A DNA stretch of 55,547 nt, from positions 1 through 55,547 of the forward strand of contig JAAYTZ010000119.1 in assembly GCA_012517965.1 (NCBI GenBank), written 5' to 3'. The notes under the pieces are model-generated. The model was given only the letters and a program-made list of their open reading frames with translations. It was not told the DNA's origin and searched no databases. The DNA is from Propionibacterium sp. (GTDB lineage: Bacteria > Actinomycetota > Actinomycetes > Propionibacteriales > Propionibacteriaceae). Positions 43,618-52,383 of the stretch are shown here, one piece after another. The first letter of the stretch is position 1. Each line of letters begins with the position of its first letter. The translations under genes and the position numbers were made by a program.

Positions 43618-44904
43618 TCAGCCCTGGGCGTCCACCTGGGCCTGGATCTTCTTGAGCACGTTCTCGGGCGTGTCGCTGGTGATCGTGCCGGCCGTGCCCT
43701 GGAGCGCCTTCTGCAGGACGTCCCACTGCGGGTTGCCGACGGGCAGGAACTTCACGTAGGAGAGCGCCTCGTAGAACTTGGCGTTGTTGGTGTCGGACGC
43801 CTTGCCCTTGGCGATCTGCGAGGTCGTCACCGGCAGCAGGCCCGTGCCCTTGTACCAGCCCTCGTACAGCGCGTCGGAGTACATGATGTCGAGGAACTGC
43901 TTGGTCGCCTCCTTGCGGTTGGCGTCCTTGTTGTCGAACGCGATGATGAAGTCGGTCACGCCGAAGGCCACCGGGGTGCCCGACTTCGACGGGATCGGGG
44001 CGAGGTCGAACTTGGTCTGCGGGAACTTCTCGCGGGTCTCCTTCAGCAGGCCGGAGTGGCTCAGCATCATGCCGAGCTTGCCGTTGTTGAAGAGGTCGGC
44101 CGCCTGCTGGCGGTTGGTGGCGCCCGCGTTCGGCTGGGTCATGCCGCCGTCGACGAGCTTCTTCATCTGGGCGAACGCCTCGACGGCGGTCGGCTGGTTC
44201 GCCACGAGCTTGCCGTTCACGGCCCAGTCGCCGCCGGCGCCCCACAGCCACAGGGACGACTCGACCTGGGCCTCCTCCTGGCCGAGCGGCAGGCCGTAGC
44301 CGGCCACACCGCCCCCGAGGGCTGCGATCTTCTTCGCGGCGTCCTCGAGTTCGGCCCACGTCTTCGGGGCGGCGGCGACGCCGGCCTTCGCGAAGAGGTC
44401 GGTGTTGTAGGCGAGCAACCGCGAGCTGGCGATGTCCGGGGCCGCCCACTGCTTGCCGTCGGCGCCGGTGCCGTTCTTCAGCAGGGCGGGCTCGATCGAC
44501 TTGATGGTCGCCTCGCTCATCACCTCGGTGATGGGGTAGAGCAGCCCCGCCTCGGCGGCGCCGGCGAAGGCGTTGTCGTTGAGGATGTCGGGGTAGTCCT
44601 TGGCCTGGATGCGGGCCTGCACCTTCGAGCTGAAGTTGTCCCAGCCCTCGATCTGCAGCTCGACCTTCACGTTCGGCTGCTTCTTGTTGAACTCGGTGAT
44701 GATCTTCTCCCAGTCGGTCTTCGACGACTCGGAGTACGACGGGGCGAGGATCTTGATGGTGGTGGCGGGCAGTTGGCCCGCCGCGCCGGTGCCGGCGGGC
44801 GTCGTGGTCGCCGGCGTGGTCGCCGGGGCGCCGCTCGAGCAGCCCGCGAGGGCGAGGGAGAACACCGCCCCGAAAGCGATGGCTGCCTTGGTGATTCGTC
44901 TCAT
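43618..44904 (-). CDS. Sugar ABC transporter substrate-binding lipoprotein (CUT1)
   Basis: The 428-residue protein has a lipoprotein signal MRRITKAAIAFGAVFSLALAGC (C22), a Thr/Pro/Ala linker, and a family 1 extracellular solute-binding fold (IEGWDNFSSKVQARIQAKDYPDI, GGWAxNG-like WAVNGKLV, FDLAPIPS). It captures the sugar for the two permeases. The ligand cannot be read. AGAAAGGCA precedes the ATG. It leads the operon, and an element shared with the ROK gene lies 49-75 nt upstream. Confidence 0.93.
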   Translation of the reverse strand: MRRITKAAIAFGAVFSLALAGCSSGAPATTPATTTPAGTGAAGQLPATTIKILAPSYSESSKTDWEKIITEFNKKQPNVKVELQIEGWDNFSSKVQARIQAKDYPDILNDNAFAGAAEAGLLYPITEVMSEATIKSIEPALLKNGTGADGKQWAAPDIASSRLLAYNTDLFAKAGVAAAPKTWAELEDAAKKIAALGGGVAGYGLPLGQEEAQVESSLWLWGAGGDWAVNGKLVANQPTAVEAFAQMKKLVDGGMTQPNAGATNRQQAADLFNNGKLGMMLSHSGLLKETREKFPQTKFDLAPIPSKSGTPVAFGVTDFIIAFDNKDANRKEATKQFLDIMYSDALYEGWYKGTGLLPVTTSQIAKGKASDTNNAKFYEALSYVKFLPVGNPQWDVLQKALQGTAGTITSDTPENVLKKIQAQVDAQG

Positions 44905-44952
44905 GTGTCTGCCTTTCTCGTCATCGAGTGCTGTCGCCCCGGCGTCGCCGCA

Positions 44953-44979
44953 TTAGTTCAGGCTCCTTCCGAAAGAATC
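44953..44979 (-). promoter_or_regulatory. Putative ROK operator upstream of the sugar operon
   Basis: On the minus strand it begins GATTC and ends ACTAA over 27 bp, with 18 of 27 positions identical to the element at 46355-46381, ungapped. It overlaps TAGATT (44982-44977), a likely -10 of the operon. Confidence 0.55.
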
Positions 44980-45052
44980 TAGTGCGAGAACCCGGTGATG
45001 TCGAGACGTGGGAGCGAACATTCTCCCGGCGGTTCGGTTCCCCGGTGCGCGC

Positions 45053-46318
45053 TCACCGTCCGGCGACCACCGTCGGGTCGTCGAAGACGTGCTCGAGGGA
45101 CAGCAGGGCGCCGCCGAGGGCCGACGCAGTCAGGCCCAGTTCGGAGGTGGCCAGGAGCGTCCGGCAGCCCTCGTCGATGAGGCGGGCCTCCAGCTTCGCC
45201 TCCAGCGCGGGCAGCAGGTACTCGCGGAAGTAGCCGTAGTAGCCGCCGAGGACGATCATCCGGGGGTTGAGCACGTCCACGAGGATGCCGAGTCCGGTGG
45301 CCAGTCGCTCCGCGATCGCCGCGAGCGCGGCCAGGGTCCGTTCGTCGCCGGCGTCCGCGCGAGCCCGGAGGGTGAGCAGTCGGTCCGCGATCGGGCGGGC
45401 GGGATCCCGGAGGCTGTCACCCTCGGGGACGGCGCTGCGGAGGAAGGCCGCGAGCCCCACCACCGTCTCCCAGCAGCCGCGTCGCCCGCAGTTGCAGGGC
45501 GTCAGGCCGGGGTCGAGGGGGAGGTGCCCCACCTCGCCGGAGAACCCGGACCAGCCCCGGACGAGGCGGCCCTCCGCGATGATCCCGGCCCCGACGCCGA
45601 CGTCGCCGGTCAGGTAGAGCAGGTCGCGGATGCCGTCGCGCGCCATCCGGTCGTACTCGGCCACGGCGGCGAGCTTGGCGTCGTTCTCGAGGTGCACCGG
45701 CGGGGCGTCGGCGCCCAGGCGTCGCGACAGGGCCTCGGTGAGGGGGACGTTGCGCCAGCCGAGGTTGGGCGCGAACCGCAGGGCGCCGGCGGCGTAGTCG
45801 ATGACGCCCGGCGGGGAGACGGTGATCCCGACGACGTCGGTGCGCGACTCGCGCAGGGACGCCAGCGTGCGCCGCAGCATGGTCGCGACCCGGTCGAGGA
45901 CGATGTCGGCGCCTAGGTGGGCCACGTCCACGGGGAGCACGGACTCGCGGACGACCGTGCCCGTCAGGGTGACCGCGGTCAGGGCGACGTAGTCGACGTT
46001 GATCTGCAGCCCGACGCCGGCGACGTACGTGCCGTCGAGGGTGACGGTGAGCCCCGGGCGTCCAACGGCCCCGTCGCGGACCGGCTCTCCCTCGCGAACG
46101 AGCCCTCGCTCGGCGAGGGCGGCGATCAGGCTCGAGATCGTGGCCTTCGACAGCCCCGTCTCGCTCGCGAGCTGGGCGCGGGAGCGTCCGCCCTGGCTGC
46201 GGAGGTGGCGCAGCAGGAGGCCCATGTTGGACGCGCGCATCTCGGCCTGCGCGACGCGTCCGCCCAAGGGGTTGCCCTGCCTCAGCAGCAGACCCGAGGG
46301 GGTGGGGTCCTCGGTCAT
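45053..46318 (-). CDS. ROK family transcriptional regulator
   Basis: The 421-residue protein has an N-terminal winged HTH (about 35-95: LRSQGGRSRAQLASETGLSKATISSLIAALAERGLV) and a sugar-kinase-like ROK domain with the zinc motif GHLPLDPGLTPCNCGRRGCWE. ROK repressors bind a sugar or sugar phosphate and leave the operator. It is next to the sugar operon in the same direction, with a 148-bp gap holding the second operator. AGGAGG precedes the ATG. Its own upstream region has a copy of the element, so autoregulation is likely. Confidence 0.92.
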   Translation of the reverse strand: MTEDPTPSGLLLRQGNPLGGRVAQAEMRASNMGLLLRHLRSQGGRSRAQLASETGLSKATISSLIAALAERGLVREGEPVRDGAVGRPGLTVTLDGTYVAGVGLQINVDYVALTAVTLTGTVVRESVLPVDVAHLGADIVLDRVATMLRRTLASLRESRTDVVGITVSPPGVIDYAAGALRFAPNLGWRNVPLTEALSRRLGADAPPVHLENDAKLAAVAEYDRMARDGIRDLLYLTGDVGVGAGIIAEGRLVRGWSGFSGEVGHLPLDPGLTPCNCGRRGCWETVVGLAAFLRSAVPEGDSLRDPARPIADRLLTLRARADAGDERTLAALAAIAERLATGLGILVDVLNPRMIVLGGYYGYFREYLLPALEAKLEARLIDEGCRTLLATSELGLTASALGGALLSLEHVFDDPTVVAGR

Positions 46319-46354
46319 CTCGTCCTCCTGCGGGGCCGCGGCAGCGGGGTCTGC

Positions 46355-46381
46355 TTAGTAAGGACACCATACAAACGAATC
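46355..46381 (-). promoter_or_regulatory. Putative ROK operator upstream of its own gene
   Basis: 27-bp element 37-63 nt upstream of the ROK start, 18/27 identical to 44953-44979; it contains a TATGGT (-10 like) hexamer. The 117-bp gap 46319-46435 holds nothing else I recognise. Confidence 0.55.
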
Positions 46382-46435
46382 GCCACTGTGGGTAGGGGTG
46401 GGACGATCCGCGCCGCGGCAGCGGGTGGCGGCGGG

Positions 46436-47314
46436 TCAGGGCCTCCTCGACCGGGCCTGCGGGATGGTCCGGCCCCGGCCGGAGGCCGGCCGCGACGGTG
46501 GCGGCACCATGGGGCCGATGTCGCCGTCGGGGGCGGTGTCGAGGTCGACGACGACCGGGGCGTGGTCGCTGGGGCCGGTGCCCTTGCGCGCCTCGCGGTC
46601 GACCCAGGCGGCCGCGACCCGCTCGGCGACGGGGGTGGTGGCCAGGATCAGGTCGATGCGCATGCCGAGGTCCTGATGGAACATGCCCGCGCGGTAGTCC
46701 CAGTAGGAGAAGATCCGCTCCGTCGGCCAGTGGTCGCGAACGACGTCGCGATAGCCGACGGCCAGCCGGGCGAGGGCGGCCCGCTCGGGCGGGGTGACGT
46801 GGGTCTGCCCGACGTAGGCGGCGGGGTCGAAGACGTCGGCGTCCGTGGGGGCGATGTTCATGTCGCCGCAGATGACCGCGGCCGGGCCCGCGTCGGCGAC
46901 GATGGCGCCCAGTGCCTCCAGCCAGCGCAGCTTGTAGGCGTAGTGCGGATCGTCCGGCGTCCGGCCGTTGGGCACGTACACGCTGTGCACCCGGACGCCG
47001 CCGCACGTCGCCGCCACCAGCCGGGCCTCGCGGGTGGCCGGGTCGGGGAACCCCGGATCCCCGGGCAGGCCGGCGGCGACGGCGTCCAGGCCGACCCGGG
47101 AGAGGATCGCGACGCCGTTCCACTGGCCCTGGCCGTGGTGGGCCCATGCGTAGCCCAGTCGGCTCAACGGTTCACCGAGGAGGTCGTCGAAGGCGGCGTC
47201 GGTGAGCTTGGTCTCCTGCAGGCAGACGACGTCCGGTCGTCGCTGCTCCAGCCACGGCACGAAGCGGGGCAGCCGGGGGCGGATCGAGTTCACGTTCCAG
47301 GTCGCGATGCGCAC
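46436..47314 (-). CDS. xth: Exodeoxyribonuclease III / AP endonuclease
   Basis: The 292-residue enzyme starts MRIATWNVNSIRPRL and carries E34 (LQETKLTD), CGDMNIAPTDADVFD and RIDLILAT...SDHAPVVVDL, the full exonuclease III active site. It cuts at abasic sites and trims 3' ends in base excision repair. The GTG at 47314 shows no ribosome-binding site; GAGAGT 7 nt upstream makes it a weak leaderless candidate. A 33-residue Arg/Pro-rich tail exceeds the family core. Confidence 0.93.
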   Translation of the reverse strand: MRIATWNVNSIRPRLPRFVPWLEQRRPDVVCLQETKLTDAAFDDLLGEPLSRLGYAWAHHGQGQWNGVAILSRVGLDAVAAGLPGDPGFPDPATREARLVAATCGGVRVHSVYVPNGRTPDDPHYAYKLRWLEALGAIVADAGPAAVICGDMNIAPTDADVFDPAAYVGQTHVTPPERAALARLAVGYRDVVRDHWPTERIFSYWDYRAGMFHQDLGMRIDLILATTPVAERVAAAWVDREARKGTGPSDHAPVVVDLDTAPDGDIGPMVPPPSRPASGRGRTIPQARSRRP

Positions 47315-47356
47315 GGGGCCTACTCTCGCACGGCCCGCCGACGGTCCGCGGCGGGC

Positions 47357-47875
47357 TCAGCGCGGCGGCGCGCTCGGCCAGGACCCGGCCGGCGGGCGCA
47401 TCGTGCGGTAGAGGCCGACGACCCAGGCGGCGGTGGCGGCCAGGTAGAGCGCGAGCGCGGCCGCCCACTGCCAGTCGGGCGTCGGCCGGCCGAGGGCGGT
47501 CTCGCCGACCGAGCCCATGGCGAAGATGAGGAAGAGGTTGAGCAGGACGCCGAAGCTCCACATCGCTCCGGCGATCCGGGCCAGAGCCTCGGGCCAGTGC
47601 TCGTCGCGCTTCCAGTACTCGGGGTGGGGGAGGTTGACCACCGACCGGGGCAGCCGCCGCAGGGCGATCGCCAGCCCCGGCCCCAGCAGCAGCATCAGGG
47701 CGCCGACGACCGTCGCCATGACCAGGTGCTCGGTCAGGCTGCTCCACCGGTCGACGGTGCCGCCGAACGTCAGGTGCGCCGGGACGCGCTCGGGCAGGTT
47801 GCCGGCCTGCCAGGCGATCAGCGCGGCGTAGCCGGCGAAGGTGACCCAGTAGAGAGGCCGGCCGAGGGGCTCCAT
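47357..47875 (-). CDS. DUF1648-type membrane protein
   Basis: The ATG at 47875 gives 172 residues with about four transmembrane helices (8-25, 50-75, 103-122 and 133-152). The N-terminal motif NLPERVPAHLTFGGTVDRWSS is that of DUF1648 (found with SdpI-like proteins). An ATG three codons upstream lies inside the -10 element TACCAT and is rejected. Function unknown. Divergent from the SOS cassette. Confidence 0.75.
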   Translation of the reverse strand: MEPLGRPLYWVTFAGYAALIAWQAGNLPERVPAHLTFGGTVDRWSSLTEHLVMATVVGALMLLLGPGLAIALRRLPRSVVNLPHPEYWKRDEHWPEALARIAGAMWSFGVLLNLFLIFAMGSVGETALGRPTPDWQWAAALALYLAATAAWVVGLYRTMRPPAGSWPSAPPR

Positions 47876-47887
47876 GGGCCCATGGTA
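47876..47887 (-). promoter_or_regulatory. DUF1648 gene promoter -10, leaderless type
   Basis: TACCAT (47887-47882, minus strand), 6 nt (GGGCCC), ATG 47875; no ribosome-binding site. Confidence 0.5.
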
Positions 47888-47929
47888 GGTGGGGTCGCTG
47901 CGGCTCCCCGCCGGCCCCGGGCGCCCCTC

Positions 47930-47960
47930 TTGACGTTGTGTCGGACCCCCCTCGTATAGT
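47930..47960 (+). promoter_or_regulatory. Promoter of the SOS cassette
   Basis: TTGACG (47930-47935) and TATAGT (47955-47960), each close to sigma-70 consensus; the 19-bp spacer is slightly long. Confidence 0.6.
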
Positions 47961-47969
47961 GATGATTCC

Positions 47970-47985
47970 TCGAACAAGTGTTCGA
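47970..47985 (+). promoter_or_regulatory. LexA operator (SOS box)
   Basis: TCGAACAAGTGTTCGA contains CGAAC-N4-GTTCG, a perfect actinobacterial LexA box, 10 nt after the -10 element and over the expected transcription start. LexA bound here should block the whole cassette until DNA damage. Confidence 0.88.
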
Positions 47986-48009
47986 AAAAGAGGTGAGGGA
48001 GGAGTCTTC

Positions 48010-48315
48010 ATGCGACGGTATGACGAACCGGTCGAGGTGCGGGCGGAGCCCCTCGGCGGCCCCGCGGGGGAGGAGGTCGGGCCGGCGCAGTTCATCTGGC
48101 GGCGACGGCTGTGGCGGGTGCTGGAGGTCGAGAACCGGTGGTTCGAGACCGCCGACTGGTGGACGGCGCCGGGGGACGATCTCCTGGCCGAAGCCGAGGT
48201 GTGGCGGGTCGTCGCCGCGGCCGGCCCCGCCGCGCTGCCGGGCGTCTACGAGCTCGCCCGGGGCACGACGGCCGCGGGGGTCCCCGACTGGCGGCTGCGC
48301 GCGGTGGTGGACTGA
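48010..48315 (+). CDS. DUF6504 family protein
   Basis: The ATG at 48010 behind GGAGGAG gives 101 residues of one small soluble domain, rich in Trp (RRRLWRVLEVENRWFETADWW). It matches, from memory, the DUF6504 family found with actinobacterial translesion polymerase genes. Function unknown. First gene after the LexA box; the HEPN gene begins 1 nt after its stop. Confidence 0.8.
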   Translation: MRRYDEPVEVRAEPLGGPAGEEVGPAQFIWRRRLWRVLEVENRWFETADWWTAPGDDLLAEAEVWRVVAAAGPAALPGVYELARGTTAAGVPDWRLRAVVD

Positions 48316-48316
48316 G

Positions 48317-48760
48317 ATGGCCGGCACCCCCGGCGGGCGCGTCGTCGACGACCCCCTCGGATCGGCGCTCGCGGCGGCGGAGGACGCCGAGCAGCCGGCC
48401 CAGCGCTACCTGCTCGCCCACCTGGCCGCGCTGCGGATCGCGGCCGAGGCCCTGGCCGGCCGGCCGCGGCGCCGCGGCGCCCTCCACTCGATCGACGGCA
48501 CCCACCGCAACGTCTGGGCGGTGCTGCCCGAGGTGGCGCCCGAACTGGGGGAGTGGGCGGAGTACTTCGCCGCCCTCCAACTGAAGCGGCAGGCCGTGGC
48601 CGCCGGCGCCGTGGGTCTGGTCGGCGAGCGGGAGGCCGACGACCTGATCCGGGACGTGCGGGCCTTCCGGGCCGCCGTCGCCCTCGGACGCCGCTGGCGC
48701 GCGGCGGCGGACGCCCGCGGCGGCGCCGGCCGGGCCGGGCTGGGGGGTGCGGCGTCGTGA
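48317..48760 (+). CDS. SAV_6107-type HEPN domain protein
   Basis: The 147-residue helical protein is recognised as the SAV_6107 HEPN family by AEQPAQRYLLAHLAALRIAAEALAG, WAVLPEVAPELGEWAEYFAALQLKRQA and its place before dnaE2. HEPN proteins include RNases with an RX4-6H motif; no clear copy is seen, so a scaffold or regulatory role is equally possible. Overlaps dnaE2 (GTGA). It sits where imuA might be expected in other SOS cassettes. Confidence 0.78.
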   Translation: MAGTPGGRVVDDPLGSALAAAEDAEQPAQRYLLAHLAALRIAAEALAGRPRRRGALHSIDGTHRNVWAVLPEVAPELGEWAEYFAALQLKRQAVAAGAVGLVGEREADDLIRDVRAFRAAVALGRRWRAAADARGGAGRAGLGGAAS

Positions 48761-51700
48761 GCGATCCCTTCGTGCACCTGCGGGTGGCGTCGGGCTACTC
48801 GCTGCAGTACGGGGCGTCCCATCCCGAGGAGTTGGTGCGGCAGGCCGCCGGTCACGACATGGACACCCTGGGGCTCACCGACCGGGACGGGCTCTACGGG
48901 GCGGTCCGGTTCGCCAAGGCCTGCCTGGAGGCGGGCATCGCCCCCGTGATCGGCGCCGACCTGGCGCTCCGCCCCGGGGGGCCCCGGGGCCGCCCGGACG
49001 CCGACGCGCGGGTCGGCACCGGGCCGCGCGAGGCGGCGCCGAGCACGGGGCGGGTCGTCACGCTGGCGTCCTCGCGGCGGGGGTGGGCGTCGCTGTGCCG
49101 GTTGGTGTCGGCGGCGCACGCCGACGGCGAGCGGGGCAGCCCCCGGCTCACCCGCGAACTCGTCGGGCGCCACGGCGACGACCTCGTCGTCCTCCTCGGG
49201 CCCGACTCCGACCTGGGGCGCGCCCTGGCCGACCGCGACGACGCCCGCGCCGAGCGGGTGCTGCGGGCCTGGCGGGAGGTCGTCCCGCCCGACCGGCTGG
49301 CGATCGGCGTGGTCAGCCATCGGGTCGCCGGGCACGGGCCCGGCTCGGCGTCCCTGGCCGGCCGCATGCTCGCGTTCGCGGACGCCCACGGCCTGACCGG
49401 GGTGCTCACCAACGCGGTCCGGATGGCGCGCCGCTCGGACGCCCCCACCGCCGACGTGCTGGACGCCGCCCGCCGGCTCGTCCCGCTGGACCTGCGCAAC
49501 GTCGACCGTCGCAACGCCGAGGGCCACCTCAAGTCGGGCAAGGAGATGATCGCCGTCGCCGAGGAGGTGGCGGCGCTGGCCGGCCGCCGCGACGCCACCC
49601 GGCTCTTCGGGGCCACCCGCGACCTGGCGCTCCGCTGCCGCCTCGACCCGCGCGCCGACGTGGGCCTGGGTGAGATCCACCTGCCCGAGTTCGAGGTGCT
49701 CGGCCCGGGGGCGGCGACCGACGCCCTCGCCGAGCTGCGGCGGCGCAGCGAGGCGGGGCTGGTGGCGCGGTACGGCGTCCCCGGCGAGGCGGCCCGGAGG
49801 CGGCTCGACGACGAACTCGACGTCATCGGGCGGATGGGTTTCGCGTCCTACTTCCTCACGGTCGCGCTGGTGGTCGACAACATCCGGGCCATGGGCGTCC
49901 GGGTCGCCGCCCGCGGGTCCGGGGCGGGCAGCCTGGTCAACTACGCCCTCGGCATCTCCGGGGTCGACCCGCTGCGCTACGACCTGATCATGGAGCGGTT
50001 CCTGTCGCCGCTGCGCCGCGCCCTGCCCGACATCGACATCGACGTCGAGTCGGCCCGCCGCACCGAGATCTACGACATGATCTTCGCCACGTTCGGCGCC
50101 GAGCGGGTCGCGTGCGTCGCGATGATGGACACCTACCGGGTCCGGCACGCGATCCGCGACGTGGGGGCCGCCATGAGCCTGCCCCCCGGCGACGTCGACG
50201 CGATCGCCAAGTCGTTCCCGCACATCCGGGCCCGGGACGCCCGCCACGCCCTGCGCGACCTGCCCGAGTTGCGGGCGGCCAACCTGAACGACCGCCAACT
50301 CCAGGTGCTGTTCACCCTCGTCGAGTCGCTGGACGGGCTGCCGCGGCACGTCGCCCTGCACCCCTGCGGCGTCCTGCTGAGCGACGCCACCCTGCTCGAC
50401 CGGACGCCCGTGGAGCGCTCCTTCGGCGACTACCCCATGAGCCAGTTCGACAAGACCGACGTGGAGGACATCGGGCTGCTGAAGCTGGACGTCCTCGGCA
50501 TCCGGATGCAGTCGTCGATGGCGCACGCCGTGGCCGAGATCGAGCGGGTCACCGGGGAGCGCGTCGACCTGGACGCCCTCGCCCCCTACGACGACCCCGA
50601 GGTCTACGCGATGATCGCCCGGGCCGAGACCCTGGGCTGCTTCCAGATCGAGTCGCCCGGCCAGCGGGAGTTGGTGGGCAAGTTCGGGCCGGCCGACTTC
50701 AACGACATCATCATCGACATCTCGCTGTTCCGACCCGGCCCGGTGAAGTCCGACATGGTGGTGCCGTTCCTCCGGGCGCGCAACGGCTGGGACGTGCCGC
50801 GCTATCTGCACCCCGACCTGGTCCCCGCCCTGGCCGAGACCCGCGGGGTCGTGGTGTTCCACGAGCAGGTGATCCGGATCGTGGCGGTGATGACCGGCTG
50901 CTCGCTGGCCTACGGCGACGAGGCGCGCCGCGCGCTCGGCTCGGCGCAGGGCCAGGAGGACGTGCGGCGCTGGTTCGTGCCGACCGCGCTGGGGCGCGGC
51001 TACGACCCGAGAACCGTCGAGGCCGTCTGGGAGGTGCTGCGGTCGTTCGCCTCGTTCGGCTTCTGCAAGGCGCACGCCGCCGCGTTCGCCCTGCCCACCT
51101 ACCAGTCGGCCTGGCTGAAGCGGCACCACCCGGCGGCGTTCCTCGCCGGCGTCCTCACCCACGACCCGGGCATGTACCCCAAGCGGCTGATCCTGGAGGA
51201 GGCCCGGCGGCTCGGCCTCCCGATCCTGCCGCTCGACGTGAACGCCTCCGGGGTGGAGTACCGCGTCGAGGGCGAGCCCCTCGGGATCAGGCTGTCGCTG
51301 GCCGACGTGCGCGGCATCACGGACGCCGAGTGCGAGCGGATCGTGGCGGGTCGCCCCTACCTGGGGCTGACCGATTTCTGGGTGCGGGCCCACGTGGCGG
51401 CCGACCTCGCCGAGCGGCTGGTCCTCGCGGGGGCGTTCGACGACCTCTACGGCATCGGGGGGCCCCGCCCGGTCGCCGCGCGGGGCGCGGTGACGCGCCG
51501 GGACCTGCTGCTCCACCTCGCCGACCTCGTCCGCACCGACCGGGTGGACGCCCGCGCCCACGGCCGGGCCCGCGGGCTGGCGTCCGGTGGGGCGGCCGGA
51601 CGCCAGGCGGTGCAGTTGGCCCTGGAGCTCGGCCCGGCCGACGTCGTGGCCACCGGCCTGCCGGAGATGACCGCCGACGAGCGGCTGCGGGCCGAACTCG

Positions 51701-52371
51701 ACGTCCTCGGCCTGGACGCCACCCGGCACGTCCTGACCGATCACCTGCCGTTCCTGCGGGCGCTGGGGGTCACCTGGTCGGAGGAACTGCTGCGGCGGCG
51801 CAGCGGCAGCACCCTGCTGGTCGCCGGGGTGAAGGTGGCCACCCAGACGCCGCCGGTGCGGTCCGGCCGACGGGTGATCTTCCTCACCGTCGACGACACC
51901 ACCGGGCCGGTCGACCTGACGTTCTTCTCCGACGCGCAGGGCCCCTACGCGACGACGGTGTTCAACTCCTGGCTGATCGTCGGCCGCGGCGAACTGCGCC
52001 GCACCGGGCCCCGCGGCGTGTCGCTGCGGGCCACCGGGGCCTGGGACCTGGTCCACCTCGAGGCGGTGTGGCGGCGCGTCCTGGACGAGACCGGGGACGC
52101 GGAGGCCGCCGTCGCGGCCGTCCGGGACCTCATCGACGCCCCGGTCGCCCCACCCGAGCCGGACGCCGCCGGCCCGGACGCCGTCGACCGGTCCGCCCCC
52201 GACCATCCCGGTCGGGGTCGGGCCGGCGGGATGGGGCAGCGCCGGGTCTTCCTGCACCCCAGCGGCTTCGTCCAGAACCCCTACACCGACGTCGCACCGG
52301 CGGGGGAGTCGCCGAAGTCGGTGCCCGTCCGCAAGCTGTGGCACTCCAGTCCCGGCAGCTCGGGCCGCTGA
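48757..52371 (+). CDS. dnaE2: Error-prone DNA polymerase III alpha subunit, DnaE2-like
   Basis: The GTG at 48757 gives 1204 residues. The PHP domain begins FVHLRVASGYSLQYG: the usual HxH metal pair is HLR, so PHP proofreading or phosphatase activity is probably lost. Polymerase Asp residues are intact in PDIDIDVES (D425, D427, D429), and the C-terminal OB-fold region (VAGVKVATQTPPVRSGRRVIFLTVDD) and tail are present. DnaE2 extends damaged templates together with a Y-family partner. Co-expressed with dinB, 12 nt downstream. Confidence 0.88.
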   Translation: MSDPFVHLRVASGYSLQYGASHPEELVRQAAGHDMDTLGLTDRDGLYGAVRFAKACLEAGIAPVIGADLALRPGGPRGRPDADARVGTGPREAAPSTGRVVTLASSRRGWASLCRLVSAAHADGERGSPRLTRELVGRHGDDLVVLLGPDSDLGRALADRDDARAERVLRAWREVVPPDRLAIGVVSHRVAGHGPGSASLAGRMLAFADAHGLTGVLTNAVRMARRSDAPTADVLDAARRLVPLDLRNVDRRNAEGHLKSGKEMIAVAEEVAALAGRRDATRLFGATRDLALRCRLDPRADVGLGEIHLPEFEVLGPGAATDALAELRRRSEAGLVARYGVPGEAARRRLDDELDVIGRMGFASYFLTVALVVDNIRAMGVRVAARGSGAGSLVNYALGISGVDPLRYDLIMERFLSPLRRALPDIDIDVESARRTEIYDMIFATFGAERVACVAMMDTYRVRHAIRDVGAAMSLPPGDVDAIAKSFPHIRARDARHALRDLPELRAANLNDRQLQVLFTLVESLDGLPRHVALHPCGVLLSDATLLDRTPVERSFGDYPMSQFDKTDVEDIGLLKLDVLGIRMQSSMAHAVAEIERVTGERVDLDALAPYDDPEVYAMIARAETLGCFQIESPGQRELVGKFGPADFNDIIIDISLFRPGPVKSDMVVPFLRARNGWDVPRYLHPDLVPALAETRGVVVFHEQVIRIVAVMTGCSLAYGDEARRALGSAQGQEDVRRWFVPTALGRGYDPRTVEAVWEVLRSFASFGFCKAHAAAFALPTYQSAWLKRHHPAAFLAGVLTHDPGMYPKRLILEEARRLGLPILPLDVNASGVEYRVEGEPLGIRLSLADVRGITDAECERIVAGRPYLGLTDFWVRAHVAADLAERLVLAGAFDDLYGIGGPRPVAARGAVTRRDLLLHLADLVRTDRVDARAHGRARGLASGGAAGRQAVQLALELGPADVVATGLPEMTADERLRAELDVLGLDATRHVLTDHLPFLRALGVTWSEELLRRRSGSTLLVAGVKVATQTPPVRSGRRVIFLTVDDTTGPVDLTFFSDAQGPYATTVFNSWLIVGRGELRRTGPRGVSLRATGAWDLVHLEAVWRRVLDETGDAEAAVAAVRDLIDAPVAPPEPDAAGPDAVDRSAPDHPGRGRAGGMGQRRVFLHPSGFVQNPYTDVAPAGESPKSVPVRKLWHSSPGSSGR

Positions 52372-52383
52372 CGGAGGTGCCGC

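Noticed and set aside
36984-46318. Genomic island of foreign origin carrying the sugar operon
   Set aside because: GC content and codon use look the same as the flanks, and no integrase, tRNA, attachment repeat or insertion sequence is visible. It departs from mycobacterial gene order, but recent transfer is not supported.
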